14,069 nt of DNA from Thiomonas sp. (GTDB lineage: Bacteria > Pseudomonadota > Gammaproteobacteria > Burkholderiales > Burkholderiaceae). The stretch is taken from the NCBI GenBank assembly GCA_027443745.1, contig DAIAZB010000063.1, positions 1-14,069 of the forward strand, in the 5' to 3' direction. Of this stretch, positions 6,311 to 13,138 are shown one piece after another. A program made the translations under genes and the position numbers. Within the stretch, counting starts at the first letter, position 1; each line of letters starts with the position of its first letter. The notes below the pieces were generated by a model. It was given only the letters and a program-made list of their open reading frames with translations. It did not search any database and was not told where the DNA came from.

Positions 6311-8535
6311 CCGCCTGGGCAGCGCTGGCCTCGGGCCTGCCGCTGGTGGTGTTCCTGGTGTTCCTGCTGGCGGTGTCCACCAAGAACACGCAGGCCATCA
6401 ACCCCTATTTTGGCGTGCTGTACTGGATCAACATCGCCGTGGCAGGCCTGCTGTTGCTGCTGATCGTCGGCCTGGCCTCACGCTTGTTGTGGCGGCTGCG
6501 CCAGCGGCGTTTCGGCAGCCGTCTGCTGTTCAAGCTGGCCACGGTGTTCGTGCTCGTGGGCGTATTGCCGGGGGCGGTGATTTATGTCGTCTCCTACCAG
6601 TTCGTCGCGCGCAGCATCGAGACCTGGTTCGATGTCAAGGTCGAGCGCGCGCTCGATTCGGGCCTCAACCTCGGCCGCACCACGCTCGACGTCATGCTGG
6701 CCGACCTGCAGGCCAAGGGGCGTAATGTCGCCAGCCAGGTCATTGATGCCCACGGTGCTGTCTCTGCCGTGGAGCTGGAGCAGTTGTTGCAGCAGCTCGG
6801 CGTCGCGCAGGCCACGGTGTTCGACAGCAATGGCAACGTCCTGGCCACGGCAGGCGGCAATCCATTCGCCCTGGTGCCGGATCTGCCGGGCAATGAATCC
6901 ATGCGCCAGCTGCGCCTCATGGGCCAACTCTCCAGCGTCGAGGGTGGTGACGACGGCATCGCCGGTGAGAACCAGAATCTCAAGCTGCGCGTGGTAGTGC
7001 CACTGCCTGCGCGCAGCTTGTTGCTGCCGGGGCACCAGCGTTATCTCATGCTGGTGCAGACCGTACCGTCGGCCATCTCCCGCAGCGCGCTCGAGGTCCA
7101 GCGTGCCTACGCCGAATATCAGGAGCGTGCGCTCGGCCGCGAGGGTCTGCGCCGCATGTACATCTCGACCCTCACCCTCACCTTGTTTCTCGCCGTGTTC
7201 GCCGCAGTGCTGATGGCCGTGCTGCTCGGCAATCAACTGGCACGCCCGCTGCTGCTGTTGGCCGACGGCATGAAAGCCGTGGCCGGAGGCGACCTGCGGC
7301 CGCGTCCTGAGTTGCGGTCGGCCGACGAACTCGGCACGCTCACGCGCTCGTTCAATGACATGACCGCACAGTTGGCCGAGGCCCGGCAACAGGCTGAAAC
7401 CAGCCGACATGCACTCGAAGCCTCGCGGGCTTATTTGCAAAGCGTGCTCGACAATCTCTCGGCAGGGGTGCTGGTGCTGGGTGATGGCTTGCGCCTGACG
7501 CTGGCCAACCCCAGTGCCACGCGCGTGCTGCGCTTGCCACTGCAGGGGGCCATTGGCCAGACCATCGACAGCGTGGAGAGTCTCAAGCCCTTCGCCGCTG
7601 CCATCGATGCAGCCTTCCAGGAGCTTGCCGGCAGCGGCGGCGCCGACCACTGGCTTAAACAGATCGACTACACCCCGCAGGGCAGCGAGACCGCGCTGAC
7701 GTTGCTGGTGCGCGGCGCCCGATTAGCCCTGCCCGGTCAGGCAGCCGCGGTGGTGGTGTTCGACGACATCAGCGAACTCATTTCGGCGCAGCGCTCGCTT
7801 GCCTGGGGCGAGGTGGCGCGGCGTCTGGCCCATGAAATCAAGAATCCGCTCACGCCCATCCAACTCTCTGCAGAGCGCCTGCAGATGAAGCTGCAGAGCA
7901 AACTCGCCGGCGCCGACCGCGACATGCTCGGCCGCGCCACCAACACCATCGTCAACCAGGTCACGGCCATGCGCCGCATGGTCGACGAGTTCCGCGACTA
8001 CGCCCGCACACCGACCACCGAACTCGCACCGATGGACCTCAACGCGCTCGTGGGCGATGTGCTCAATCTCTACAGCGGCATGATTGCGCGCGACGGCGAG
8101 GAAGCCCCCCTGGTGCGTGCCGAATTGGCCCACGAGTTGCCTTGCATCGAGGGTGATGCCACCCAGATGCGCCAGGTCATCCACAATTTGCTGCAAAATG
8201 CACTCGACGCCGTCGCCGGGCAAGGGCATCGCGAGGTTTGCATTCGCACGGAGACCTTTCGTTCCGCCAACAGCGGAGCCCAGCGGGTGAAGCTTTCCGT
8301 GGTCGACAGCGGCCCGGGATTCAGCGAAAAAATCATCGCTCGTGCCTTCGAGCCCTATGTCACCACCAAGGCGCGCGGAACCGGACTCGGCCTGGCGGTG
8401 GTGAAGAAAATTGCCGAGGAACACCACGCGCGGGTCGAGGTGCAGAATTTGCCCACGTCAACCCAAGCGCATGGCGCGCGTGTATCTCTTATATTTCCCG
8501 CTGTGACATGCCCGGCGCCCGCAAGCGCTGCATGA
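6274..8535 (+). CDS. ntrY: NtrY-like sensor histidine kinase
   Basis: A 753-residue membrane kinase. Three hydrophobic helices lie in the first ~110 residues (about 15-35, 48-70, 86-108), then a roughly 190-residue sensor region. A further helix follows at about 297-320, with a HAMP segment (LARPLLLLADGMKAVAGGDL to SFNDMTAQL, about 320-370) and a PAS-like segment (about 388-500). The kinase core has the H-box GEVARRLAHEIKNPLTPIQ with phospho-acceptor His520, the N-box HNLLQNALDAV, the G1 box VVDSGPGF and the G2 box GTGLGLAVVKKIAEEH. The multi-helix N-terminus plus HAMP, PAS and the H-E-I-K-N-P-L-T-P-I-Q H-box are typical of the NtrY family, linked to nitrogen, redox or envelope signals in different species; the signal here is unknown. 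The next gene, 24 nt on, encodes its probable response regulator. Confidence 0.93.
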   Translation: METTTVNRITRVAAWAALASGLPLVVFLVFLLAVSTKNTQAINPYFGVLYWINIAVAGLLLLLIVGLASRLLWRLRQRRFGSRLLFKLATVFVLVGVLPGAVIYVVSYQFVARSIETWFDVKVERALDSGLNLGRTTLDVMLADLQAKGRNVASQVIDAHGAVSAVELEQLLQQLGVAQATVFDSNGNVLATAGGNPFALVPDLPGNESMRQLRLMGQLSSVEGGDDGIAGENQNLKLRVVVPLPARSLLLPGHQRYLMLVQTVPSAISRSALEVQRAYAEYQERALGREGLRRMYISTLTLTLFLAVFAAVLMAVLLGNQLARPLLLLADGMKAVAGGDLRPRPELRSADELGTLTRSFNDMTAQLAEARQQAETSRHALEASRAYLQSVLDNLSAGVLVLGDGLRLTLANPSATRVLRLPLQGAIGQTIDSVESLKPFAAAIDAAFQELAGSGGADHWLKQIDYTPQGSETALTLLVRGARLALPGQAAAVVVFDDISELISAQRSLAWGEVARRLAHEIKNPLTPIQLSAERLQMKLQSKLAGADRDMLGRATNTIVNQVTAMRRMVDEFRDYARTPTTELAPMDLNALVGDVLNLYSGMIARDGEEAPLVRAELAHELPCIEGDATQMRQVIHNLLQNALDAVAGQGHREVCIRTETFRSANSGAQRVKLSVVDSGPGFSEKIIARAFEPYVTTKARGTGLGLAVVKKIAEEHHARVEVQNLPTSTQAHGARVSLIFPAVTCPAPASAA

Positions 8536-8559
8536 TGGCAAACCCGGAACACTCAGCGT

Positions 8560-9240
8560 ATGGCAAGCATCTTGGTGGTGGACGACGAAATCGGCATCCG
8601 CGATTTATTGTCCGAGATTTTGAGTGACGAAGGCCACGCGGTCGAGGCCGCCGAAAACGCCCAACAGGCTCGCGAGGTGCGCCTGCGACACCAGCCCGAT
8701 CTGGTGCTGCTCGACATCTGGATGCCAGACACCGATGGCGTCACCCTGCTCAAGGAATGGGCCAGCGCAGGTCAACTCACCATGCCCGTCATCATGATGT
8801 CGGGGCACGGCACCATCGACAATGCCGTGGAAGCCACCCGTATCGGTGCCATGGCCTTTCTCGAAAAACCCATCGCCCTGCAGAAACTGCTGCGCGCCGT
8901 GGAGCAAGGCCTGAGCAAGCCGGCACCCAAAGCCCAACAGGATGTGGCCTTGAGCGCGCTGGTCCCCAGCCCGCCCGAGCCACCGCCTCTCATCGCCGAA
9001 CAATCGTTCACCCTCGACCGACCGCTGCGCGAGGCGCGCGACGACTTCGAGCGGGCCTATTTCGAATTCCACCTCGCCCGCGAGGGCGGCAGCATGACCC
9101 GCGTTGCCGACAAGACCGGCCTCGAGCGCACCCATCTTTATCGCAAGCTCAAACAACTGGGCGTCGACTGGGGGCGCACGGGGCGCAAGAACCAGGGCGC
9201 CAATCTTTCACCGCCCGTTGATGACGGCCGGTCGGAGTGA
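8560..9240 (+). CDS. Response regulator with receiver and Fis-type HTH domains, no AAA+ domain
   Basis: The 226-residue product has a full receiver domain: acidic pair Asp8-Asp9, phospho-acceptor Asp52 in LVLLDIWMPD, switch residue Ser81 in IMMSGHGT and Lys103 in FLEKP. A proline-rich linker (about residues 126-148, PSPPEPPP) leads to a Fis-type helix-turn-helix at about 164-203 (FERAYFEFHLAREGGSMTRVADKTGLERTHLYRKLKQLGV). The receiver is NtrX-like, but the ~230-residue AAA+ sigma-54 interaction domain of classical NtrX is absent and nothing in the frame suggests a deletion scar. It should therefore bind DNA as an ordinary regulator in the manner of RegA/PrrA/ActR, rather than drive sigma-54 promoters. 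The partner is the NtrY-like kinase just upstream. No clear Shine-Dalgarno is seen before ATG 8560. Confidence 0.92.
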   Translation: MASILVVDDEIGIRDLLSEILSDEGHAVEAAENAQQAREVRLRHQPDLVLLDIWMPDTDGVTLLKEWASAGQLTMPVIMMSGHGTIDNAVEATRIGAMAFLEKPIALQKLLRAVEQGLSKPAPKAQQDVALSALVPSPPEPPPLIAEQSFTLDRPLREARDDFERAYFEFHLAREGGSMTRVADKTGLERTHLYRKLKQLGVDWGRTGRKNQGANLSPPVDDGRSE

Positions 9241-9268
9241 TCGAGGTGCCGTCCACCAAGTCTTGATT

Positions 9269-9277
9269 TGTTATGAT
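9269..9277 (+). promoter_or_regulatory. Extended -10 promoter candidate for tRNA-Phe
   Basis: TGTTATGAT is an extended -10 element (TG-N-TATGAT) in an AT-rich patch about 84 bases ahead of the tRNA gene. No good -35 hexamer stands at the usual distance, which extended -10 promoters can tolerate. Transcription would start near 9284. Confidence 0.4.
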
Positions 9278-9360
9278 CATGGGTTTTGTTTGCAGCAGTT
9301 TTGCCAACAGCATGTCATTTCAAGCCTGTGCTCCGCGCCCAGCGCTCATATCCAGTTTTC

Positions 9361-9436
9361 GGCCAGGTAGCTCAGTCGGTAGAGCAGCGGATTGAAAATC
9401 CGCGTGTCGGCGGTTCGATTCCGTCCCTGGCCACCA
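9361..9436 (+). tRNA. tRNA-Phe (anticodon GAA)
   Basis: A 76-base gene with a 7-bp perfect acceptor stem (GGCCAGG / CCTGGCC), the D-arm sequence AGCTCAGTCGGTAGAGC, anticodon GAA at 9394-9396 inside GGATTGAAAATCC, the T-arm GGTTCGATTCC and an encoded CCA end (9434-9436). All arms are intact, so it should be functional. It stands at the boundary between conserved chromosomal genes and accessory genes. Confidence 0.97.
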
Positions 9437-9444
9437 AAATTCAG

Positions 9445-9472
9445 CGCCCAACTGTTCTCAGTTGGGCGTTTT
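9445..9472 (+). terminator. Intrinsic terminator of tRNA-Phe
   Basis: CGCCCAACTG (9445-9454) and CAGTTGGGCG (9459-9468) form a perfect 10-bp stem with a 4-base loop (TTCT). A run of four T follows, with more T soon after (TTTTCATTT). It begins nine bases after the tRNA CCA end. Confidence 0.93.
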
Positions 9473-9674
9473 CATTTGTGCTTCCCGCACGACACGCGGG
9501 GTTCCCGCACATTCTGCGTGTGCGACCCGGGGCCTGTGGACTGGCAGGAACATCCCAGGTTGCCCTCGGTTCCGCCCTCTCTTCTCTCGAAATCGGCGCT
9601 AACTTCTTCGCCGTGGCACACGCAGACGGCGTTGTTCGTCAACCACTTATGCGTGCGCCGACGGGAATGGTTGG

Positions 9675-9717
9675 CTCGCGGGTTTGCACGAGCAAAGCAG
9701 AACGGCAAACCCGCGAG
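9675..9717. repeat. 13-bp perfect inverted repeat downstream of the DUF2188 gene
   Basis: CTCGCGGGTTTGC (9675-9687) and GCAAACCCGCGAG (9705-9717) are perfect reverse complements around a 17-base loop. It lies 13 bases beyond the stop of the minus-strand DUF2188 gene, where a terminator would stand, but no T run follows on either strand. It could be a factor-assisted terminator, an mRNA 3' stem or a recombination-related site. The rest of 9473-9730 has no credible gene. Confidence 0.55.
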
Positions 9718-9730
9718 GCCAGCCTCCACG

Positions 9731-9961
9731 TCAGCCCTTGGGCGGGAACGGATCGTCACCGTAGCTGTTGCGCTCACGGATCTGGCCGTTCCGCCCTTGG
9801 ATAAGCATCTCGCTCTGCTGGTTGATGGCGATGCCCCGCGCACGGTCAATCGCCTGTTGCTGCGTGCCATGGATGGATGTGAGGCGGTCGTTGCCTTCTC
9901 CCCGCACACCCCACTGATCACCGCCGTTGATGGGTACGACCCATTGGTTCTTTCCGCTCAT
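9731..9961 (-). CDS. DUF2188 domain-containing small protein
   Basis: A 76-residue product with the pattern of DUF2188 proteins: MSGKNQWVVPINGGDQWGVR near the start, then GNDRLTSIHGTQQQAIDRAR, then GRNGQIRERNSYGDDPFPPKG at the end. The family has a small alpha/beta fold of unknown function and is frequent in accessory DNA. Ribosome site GGAGAG precedes the ATG by about seven bases. It starts 72 nt after the zinc-ribbon gene on the same strand, so it may be the last gene of that transcript, but a separate promoter cannot be excluded. There is no signal peptide. Confidence 0.85.
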   Translation of the reverse strand: MSGKNQWVVPINGGDQWGVRGEGNDRLTSIHGTQQQAIDRARGIAINQQSEMLIQGRNGQIRERNSYGDDPFPPKG

Positions 9962-10033
9962 TTCAATCTCTCCAAAAAAATGAAAAAGTCAGGCTCTTGA
10001 AGTCGGCGCGAGCCAGGCGCTTCGGTGCTGAAT

Positions 10034-10999
10034 TCATGTCATGACGGTTGCCCCCTTTCCCGCTGCCGCACACGGCATCGCATACAGTCCAGCGCGTTGC
10101 TGCGTGACGACGAGTGCCCCGTAGGCTGCCAGTCGAGCCTCGTGCTCCGGCTTGCCCTTGTCCTTCGACTTGATCTTGAACAGGTCAATCGGCTTGTCGC
10201 TCTTCTGGCCAGCGCGCTGCATGATCCTTTCTCCGTCCACCTCGACTCCCTTGAACGACCACAGCGACTCGAACACCTTGGCCTGACCATCGGTGAACCG
10301 GATCGGCGTGGCCTGCACGTCCGGCAGCGTCGCCCACTTGAAGTCGGCCGCGAACGGCCCGTTCACTGGCGAGGCCGGATCGGCCACTGCTGGCGCTGCA
10401 GACGGTGCCGAAGGGATGAACGAGATCCCGCCGCCATAGAACGTGAATCGTTCTTCCAGCGCCAGCCATTCCACTCCTGAGCCGAAGGGCGATCCACGAG
10501 TCGTGCGCGGCCTGGGAGTGATGACTCGGATGTTGCTACCCGCAACTCGGACACGATCCAGCAAGGTCGGCTCATGCAGCACTCTCGTCAGATCTCGGGC
10601 CAGCACGACCGGAGATCTGCGGGCGTTACCGAGCCGCCAAGCACCGTCGCCCAAGTCATCTACGTCGTCGCGACTCTCGATGTCGAGCGCGAGGCGCATT
10701 TTCTGCCGCAGCCAGTCTTCATCCAGGGCTAATGCCGCACCATCGATTGCCTCGACCGGCACCTGGCCACACTCCGGGCAACGGCAGATCCGACCGCCCC
10801 GGCCATCACTCCAGACCTGCGCCCGATGCTGCTGGCAGTGGGGGCAGAGCACAAAAGACTGATCCAGCACTGCTGGCCTGACCGTTTTGCCGAGCACAGA
10901 CAAAGCAGATACCTCGCGTGGCGACAGCGTGGCACGCAGTACCGGCGTGCCGCCCGCGAACAGACGGCAAACCAAGGCCCAGGCATCGTGCGTCGCCAT
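10034..10999 (-). CDS. Unrecognised 321-residue protein with an N-terminal zinc ribbon
   Basis: I do not recognise the family. Near the N-terminus five cysteines stand as a zinc-ribbon-like set: Cys52 and Cys55 (LCPHCQQH), then Cys72, Cys74 and Cys77 (ICRCPECG). The following part (about 90-180) is charged and helical, with LARDLTRVLHEPTLLDRVRV, then an Ala/Pro/Ser-rich linker (SAPSAAPAVADPASPVNGP, about 213-231). The C-terminal domain (about 248-310, FTDGQAKVFESLWSFKGVEV and KPEHEARLAAYGALVV) could be a winged helix, but this is by eye. No signal peptide or membrane segment is seen. It starts 3 nt after the 411-residue gene ends, with its ribosome site GAGG inside that gene, so the two are surely one operon and probably act together. 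A nucleic-acid-binding role is a guess from the zinc ribbon. Confidence 0.8.
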   Translation of the reverse strand: MATHDAWALVCRLFAGGTPVLRATLSPREVSALSVLGKTVRPAVLDQSFVLCPHCQQHRAQVWSDGRGGRICRCPECGQVPVEAIDGAALALDEDWLRQKMRLALDIESRDDVDDLGDGAWRLGNARRSPVVLARDLTRVLHEPTLLDRVRVAGSNIRVITPRPRTTRGSPFGSGVEWLALEERFTFYGGGISFIPSAPSAAPAVADPASPVNGPFAADFKWATLPDVQATPIRFTDGQAKVFESLWSFKGVEVDGERIMQRAGQKSDKPIDLFKIKSKDKGKPEHEARLAAYGALVVTQQRAGLYAMPCAAAGKGATVMT

Positions 11000-11002
11000 T
11001 GA

Positions 11003-12238
11003 TCAGTCCTCGTAGGCCGATGATGAACTGACTGCGTCGGTCTCTGGCGGCAATTCCTGGGCACTGAGGGTCTGGCCCTTCTGCAAGATGCCCACCGCGA
11101 CAAGGTAACCCTCCAGTTGCGCCTGCATCTTGGCGTCGAACTTGTGCAGGTTCAGCCGCCCTTTGCTGGTCACTTCGATGGTGACCACCTTGGGGCGAGT
11201 CCTGCCCGGCTCGGGCGGGTAATAGAGATTGACCTGCGCCGCCGTCACCGTCCACTGCCCCTCCAACGGGCCCGGCAGCTTCTCCTTCAGCAAATCGTGC
11301 ACCGAGCGTTGCTGGCTGGATTGCATCGCCGTGCATTCGATCTTTAGCGCCGTGTCAGGGCTGAGCAGGGTGAGTGCCTTCAACTGAACCATCGAGAAGC
11401 CGTCCTCGAACGCATCCGGCACATCGAACCCGGTGCGCAGCATCGACAGATCCAGAGTCGGCGACTTGATCTTGTGAGCGCTTGCTTTCACGCCCAGCAC
11501 ATGCTCCGCGAAGGCCTCGACCAGCATTTGCTGATACTTTGCCCCGCCGCGCACCAGCGTGCGCACGACACCGGTGGACTTGGCGTACTCCAGCACCATG
11601 TGAATGTTGGGGTTGCCGACCCGGCGCTTCAGGGTCGCTCCCTCGAACTCCAGGCGCAGCATCGCCATGTCCTTGACATGGACCGACAACAGGAACACCC
11701 CCGGACTGCGCTCGACCAAGTGCGCCACGCTGCCGTCTCCGCATTGCAGTTCGCGCTTGTAGAAAGCCGAGATGGCATGACGCAACGCTGTCAGATTGGC
11801 ATCCGAACCGTTCGGTTGGCGTTTCAAGCCAAGGTCGTATTGCTGCGTCTGCTGCCCATGCTGTTCCCAAAAGCTGAAGTCATAGGCGCGCTCGAACAGC
11901 GTCGGGTGGTGGACGTATAGCCAGAAGGAACGGTGGACGTCACTTGCACACAGTGCCAAGCCCGCCAGCGCAGCACCATCGGCCACGGCCGCCTCAAACA
12001 TCGCCTGCTTGCCTGCCGCATCGCCCAACTGAACGCTGGCCATGAGGTTGGCTGTCATCCGGTCGCGGGCAGCAATGTCGGGCCAGACCTTAACCGCTTC
12101 GACCAGAAACTGACTGGTCTCAGGTGTGTCATCCCAGGCAAAGCCATGGGGCACCGGCAGGCTGTGGGTGGTCAGGAAGTCGCGCAGCGTGGCATCCACC
12201 GGCAGCTCGAGCATCACGTCGACAAAGGTCTTCTTCAT
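11003..12238 (-). CDS. Unrecognised 411-residue protein, first gene of the accessory operon
   Basis: I do not recognise the family. Start ATG 12238 is chosen because AGGA stands eight bases upstream (AAAGGACGATCAAG); an upstream GTG at 12295 gives 19 more residues without a ribosome site. The product opens MKKTFVDVMLELPVDATLRD. It contains a cytoplasmic-looking mix of helices and strands: FWLYVHHPTLFERAYDFSFW near 95-115, a beta-rich part SPGVFLLSVHVKDMAMLRLE near 180-200, and a C-terminal part with VTIEVTSKGRLNLHKFDAKM followed by an acidic, Ser-rich tail. No Walker, HNH, PD-ExK or protease motif is evident, and no membrane segment. It is divergent from the XRE regulator gene and shares its control region. 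It could be part of a defence or mobile-element module; function unknown. Confidence 0.8.
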   Translation of the reverse strand: MKKTFVDVMLELPVDATLRDFLTTHSLPVPHGFAWDDTPETSQFLVEAVKVWPDIAARDRMTANLMASVQLGDAAGKQAMFEAAVADGAALAGLALCASDVHRSFWLYVHHPTLFERAYDFSFWEQHGQQTQQYDLGLKRQPNGSDANLTALRHAISAFYKRELQCGDGSVAHLVERSPGVFLLSVHVKDMAMLRLEFEGATLKRRVGNPNIHMVLEYAKSTGVVRTLVRGGAKYQQMLVEAFAEHVLGVKASAHKIKSPTLDLSMLRTGFDVPDAFEDGFSMVQLKALTLLSPDTALKIECTAMQSSQQRSVHDLLKEKLPGPLEGQWTVTAAQVNLYYPPEPGRTRPKVVTIEVTSKGRLNLHKFDAKMQAQLEGYLVAVGILQKGQTLSAQELPPETDAVSSSSAYED

Positions 12239-12482
12239 CTTGATCGTCCTTTCTGGATCGGCGTCGAAGGTCTGCGACCGATGTACGGACTGCACTGGCC
12301 AGCGACTGGGTTACTGAACACGCGCCTCGCACAAGTAAAGTAGCGAGATACAAGCGCGATTCTGAGCCTCAGATTTCCGCTTGTCAATCATGGCGGCACA
12401 TCTAGACCTCATTTGTATCTCGCGGCTATACTGGCGGTCTTATTTTTGTTAACTGACTGTTTTCCCCTACAGGAGCACCGCT
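12239..12482. promoter_or_regulatory. Divergent promoter and operator region with mirrored boxes
   Basis: The 244-bp gap carries TTGTATCTCGC twice in opposite orientation: plus strand 12413-12423 and minus strand 12353-12343. Each copy is followed after three bases by a -10-like hexamer in its own direction: TATACT at 12427-12432 toward the regulator, TTTACT at 12339-12334 toward the 411-residue gene. On the regulator side a weak -35 (TAGACC, 12403-12408) stands 18 bases upstream, so the box lies in the spacer where a bound repressor would block polymerase. A third dyad, TCTGAGCCTCAGA (12361-12373), lies between them. AGGAG at 12471-12475 is the ribosome site of the regulator gene. Confidence 0.65.
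12361..12373. repeat. 13-bp palindrome between the mirrored boxes
   Basis: TCTGAG-C-CTCAGA has 6-bp perfect arms about a single central C. It sits close to the minus-strand box, near the presumed -35 zone of the 411-residue gene, and could be an additional protein site. Confidence 0.4.
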
Positions 12483-12812
12483 ATGGCTTCAGCGTTTGGA
12501 GCACGCCTGCGACGCTTACGCGAGGCGAAGAAATTGACCTTGCAACAGGTCGCCGACGCGGTCGGCTGTACCAAGGCGTACATATGGGAACTGGAGATGA
12601 AGGATGGCCAGCGCCCTTCTGCCGAGCGAATTCAGGCGATAGCCAAGGTGCTGGGCGTGACGATGGAGGATGTGATGGGGGAGCCCGTCGATCAGGTTCC
12701 CCAAGCCAGTCCAGAAGATGTGGCCTTCTTCCGCGAGTACGCTGGAATGACGGACGAGGAGAAGGATCGCTACCGTCAGGCCCTCAAAATCATGTTCCCT
12801 GACAAGAGCTAA
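12483..12812 (+). CDS. XRE-family HTH transcriptional regulator
   Basis: A 109-residue protein. The lambda-repressor-like helix-turn-helix lies at about residues 6-66: FGARLRRLREAKKLTLQQVA, then DAVGCTKAYIWELE with the recognition helix, then RPSAERIQAIAKVLGVTMED. A short C-terminal helical part (ASPEDVAFFREYAGMTDEEK to the end) resembles regulators that pair with ImmA/IrrE metallopeptidases, which cleave them to lift repression. No ImmA-like HExxH frame follows here. Start ATG has AGGAG seven bases upstream. It is divergent from the 411/321 operon. The mirrored boxes suggest it represses both itself and that operon; this is inference. Confidence 0.9.
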   Translation: MASAFGARLRRLREAKKLTLQQVADAVGCTKAYIWELEMKDGQRPSAERIQAIAKVLGVTMEDVMGEPVDQVPQASPEDVAFFREYAGMTDEEKDRYRQALKIMFPDKS

Positions 12813-13122
12813 GGCGGTCTGACAATTGAGCGCATCCCAGCCCCTGACCGGTTCCATCGCGGCCAGCACTGTCTTGAGATGGTTGCGAGCCTGGCACGCC
12901 GACGGCATGCCGGATGCCGTGGATCTGGAAGTCGTCCGGCAGATGCTTCCAGAGACGCCTTACGGCAAAGGGGTGCGGCCTGGCAATGCTCACCAGCAGA
13001 CTGCGAATGTGCTGGTCATCCCACACCCATCCACGCTGAAAATCCGGTAACTGAATCTTCGCCTTGACGATTTCGGCAAGGATCTCTGGCAATAGCCGCT
13101 TGGTGCTGTCGAAAGTGCTCAT
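12790..13122 (-). pseudogene. Truncated DUF262 (GmrSD-type) gene fragment
   Basis: The first ~47 residues read as the start of a DUF262 protein: LLPEILAEIVKAKIQLPDFQ, then RGWVWDDQHIRSLLVSIA, with the family's P-D-F-Q-R-G-x-V-W-D and R-S-L-x-x-S-I motifs. DUF262 is the ParB-like nuclease/NTPase domain of GmrS-type modification-dependent restriction enzymes, normally several hundred residues. After Ala47 (about 12982) similarity ends and the frame reads on as non-protein-like sequence to a stop at 12790, inside the XRE gene on the other strand. No continuation is seen in the other two minus frames, so this is a truncation rather than a simple frameshift. A good ribosome site (AAGG, seven bases before ATG 13122) and a gap of 16 nt to the Res gene show it was the next gene of the restriction operon. 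Confidence 0.75.
12813..12981. other. Junction segment of uncertain origin between XRE and DUF262 remnant
   Basis: This stretch links the stop of the regulator to the break in the DUF262 reading. On the plus strand a frame from TTG 12826, preceded by a weak AAGGCGG, reads plausibly for about 50 residues (ASTVLRWLRAWHADGMPDAV and PETPYGKGVRPG) and then crosses into the antisense of DUF262 to stop at 13050. It may be the remains of a gene cut at the same junction. I recognise no family, insertion-sequence end or target duplication. Confidence 0.35.
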
Positions 13123-13138
13123 TGTTTTGCCTTCGTCC

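Noticed and set aside
6478..7650. Long minus-strand frame opposite the kinase gene
   Set aside because: Same antisense pattern (His, Gln and Ala-rich); the plus strand carries clear kinase motifs.
9392..10000. Plus-strand frames running from within tRNA-Phe across the DUF2188 gene
   Set aside because: They start inside the tRNA, read through its terminator and are antisense to a recognisable DUF2188 protein.
11117..11920. Plus-strand frames opposite the 411-residue gene
   Set aside because: Composition is typical antisense; the minus frame is much longer, has a ribosome site and is coupled to the next gene.
12826..13050. A 74-codon plus-strand gene from TTG after the XRE regulator
   Set aside because: The rare start, weak ribosome site and a 3' part that is antisense to a recognisable DUF262 segment make an intact gene unlikely; it is kept only as a possible remnant in the junction entry.
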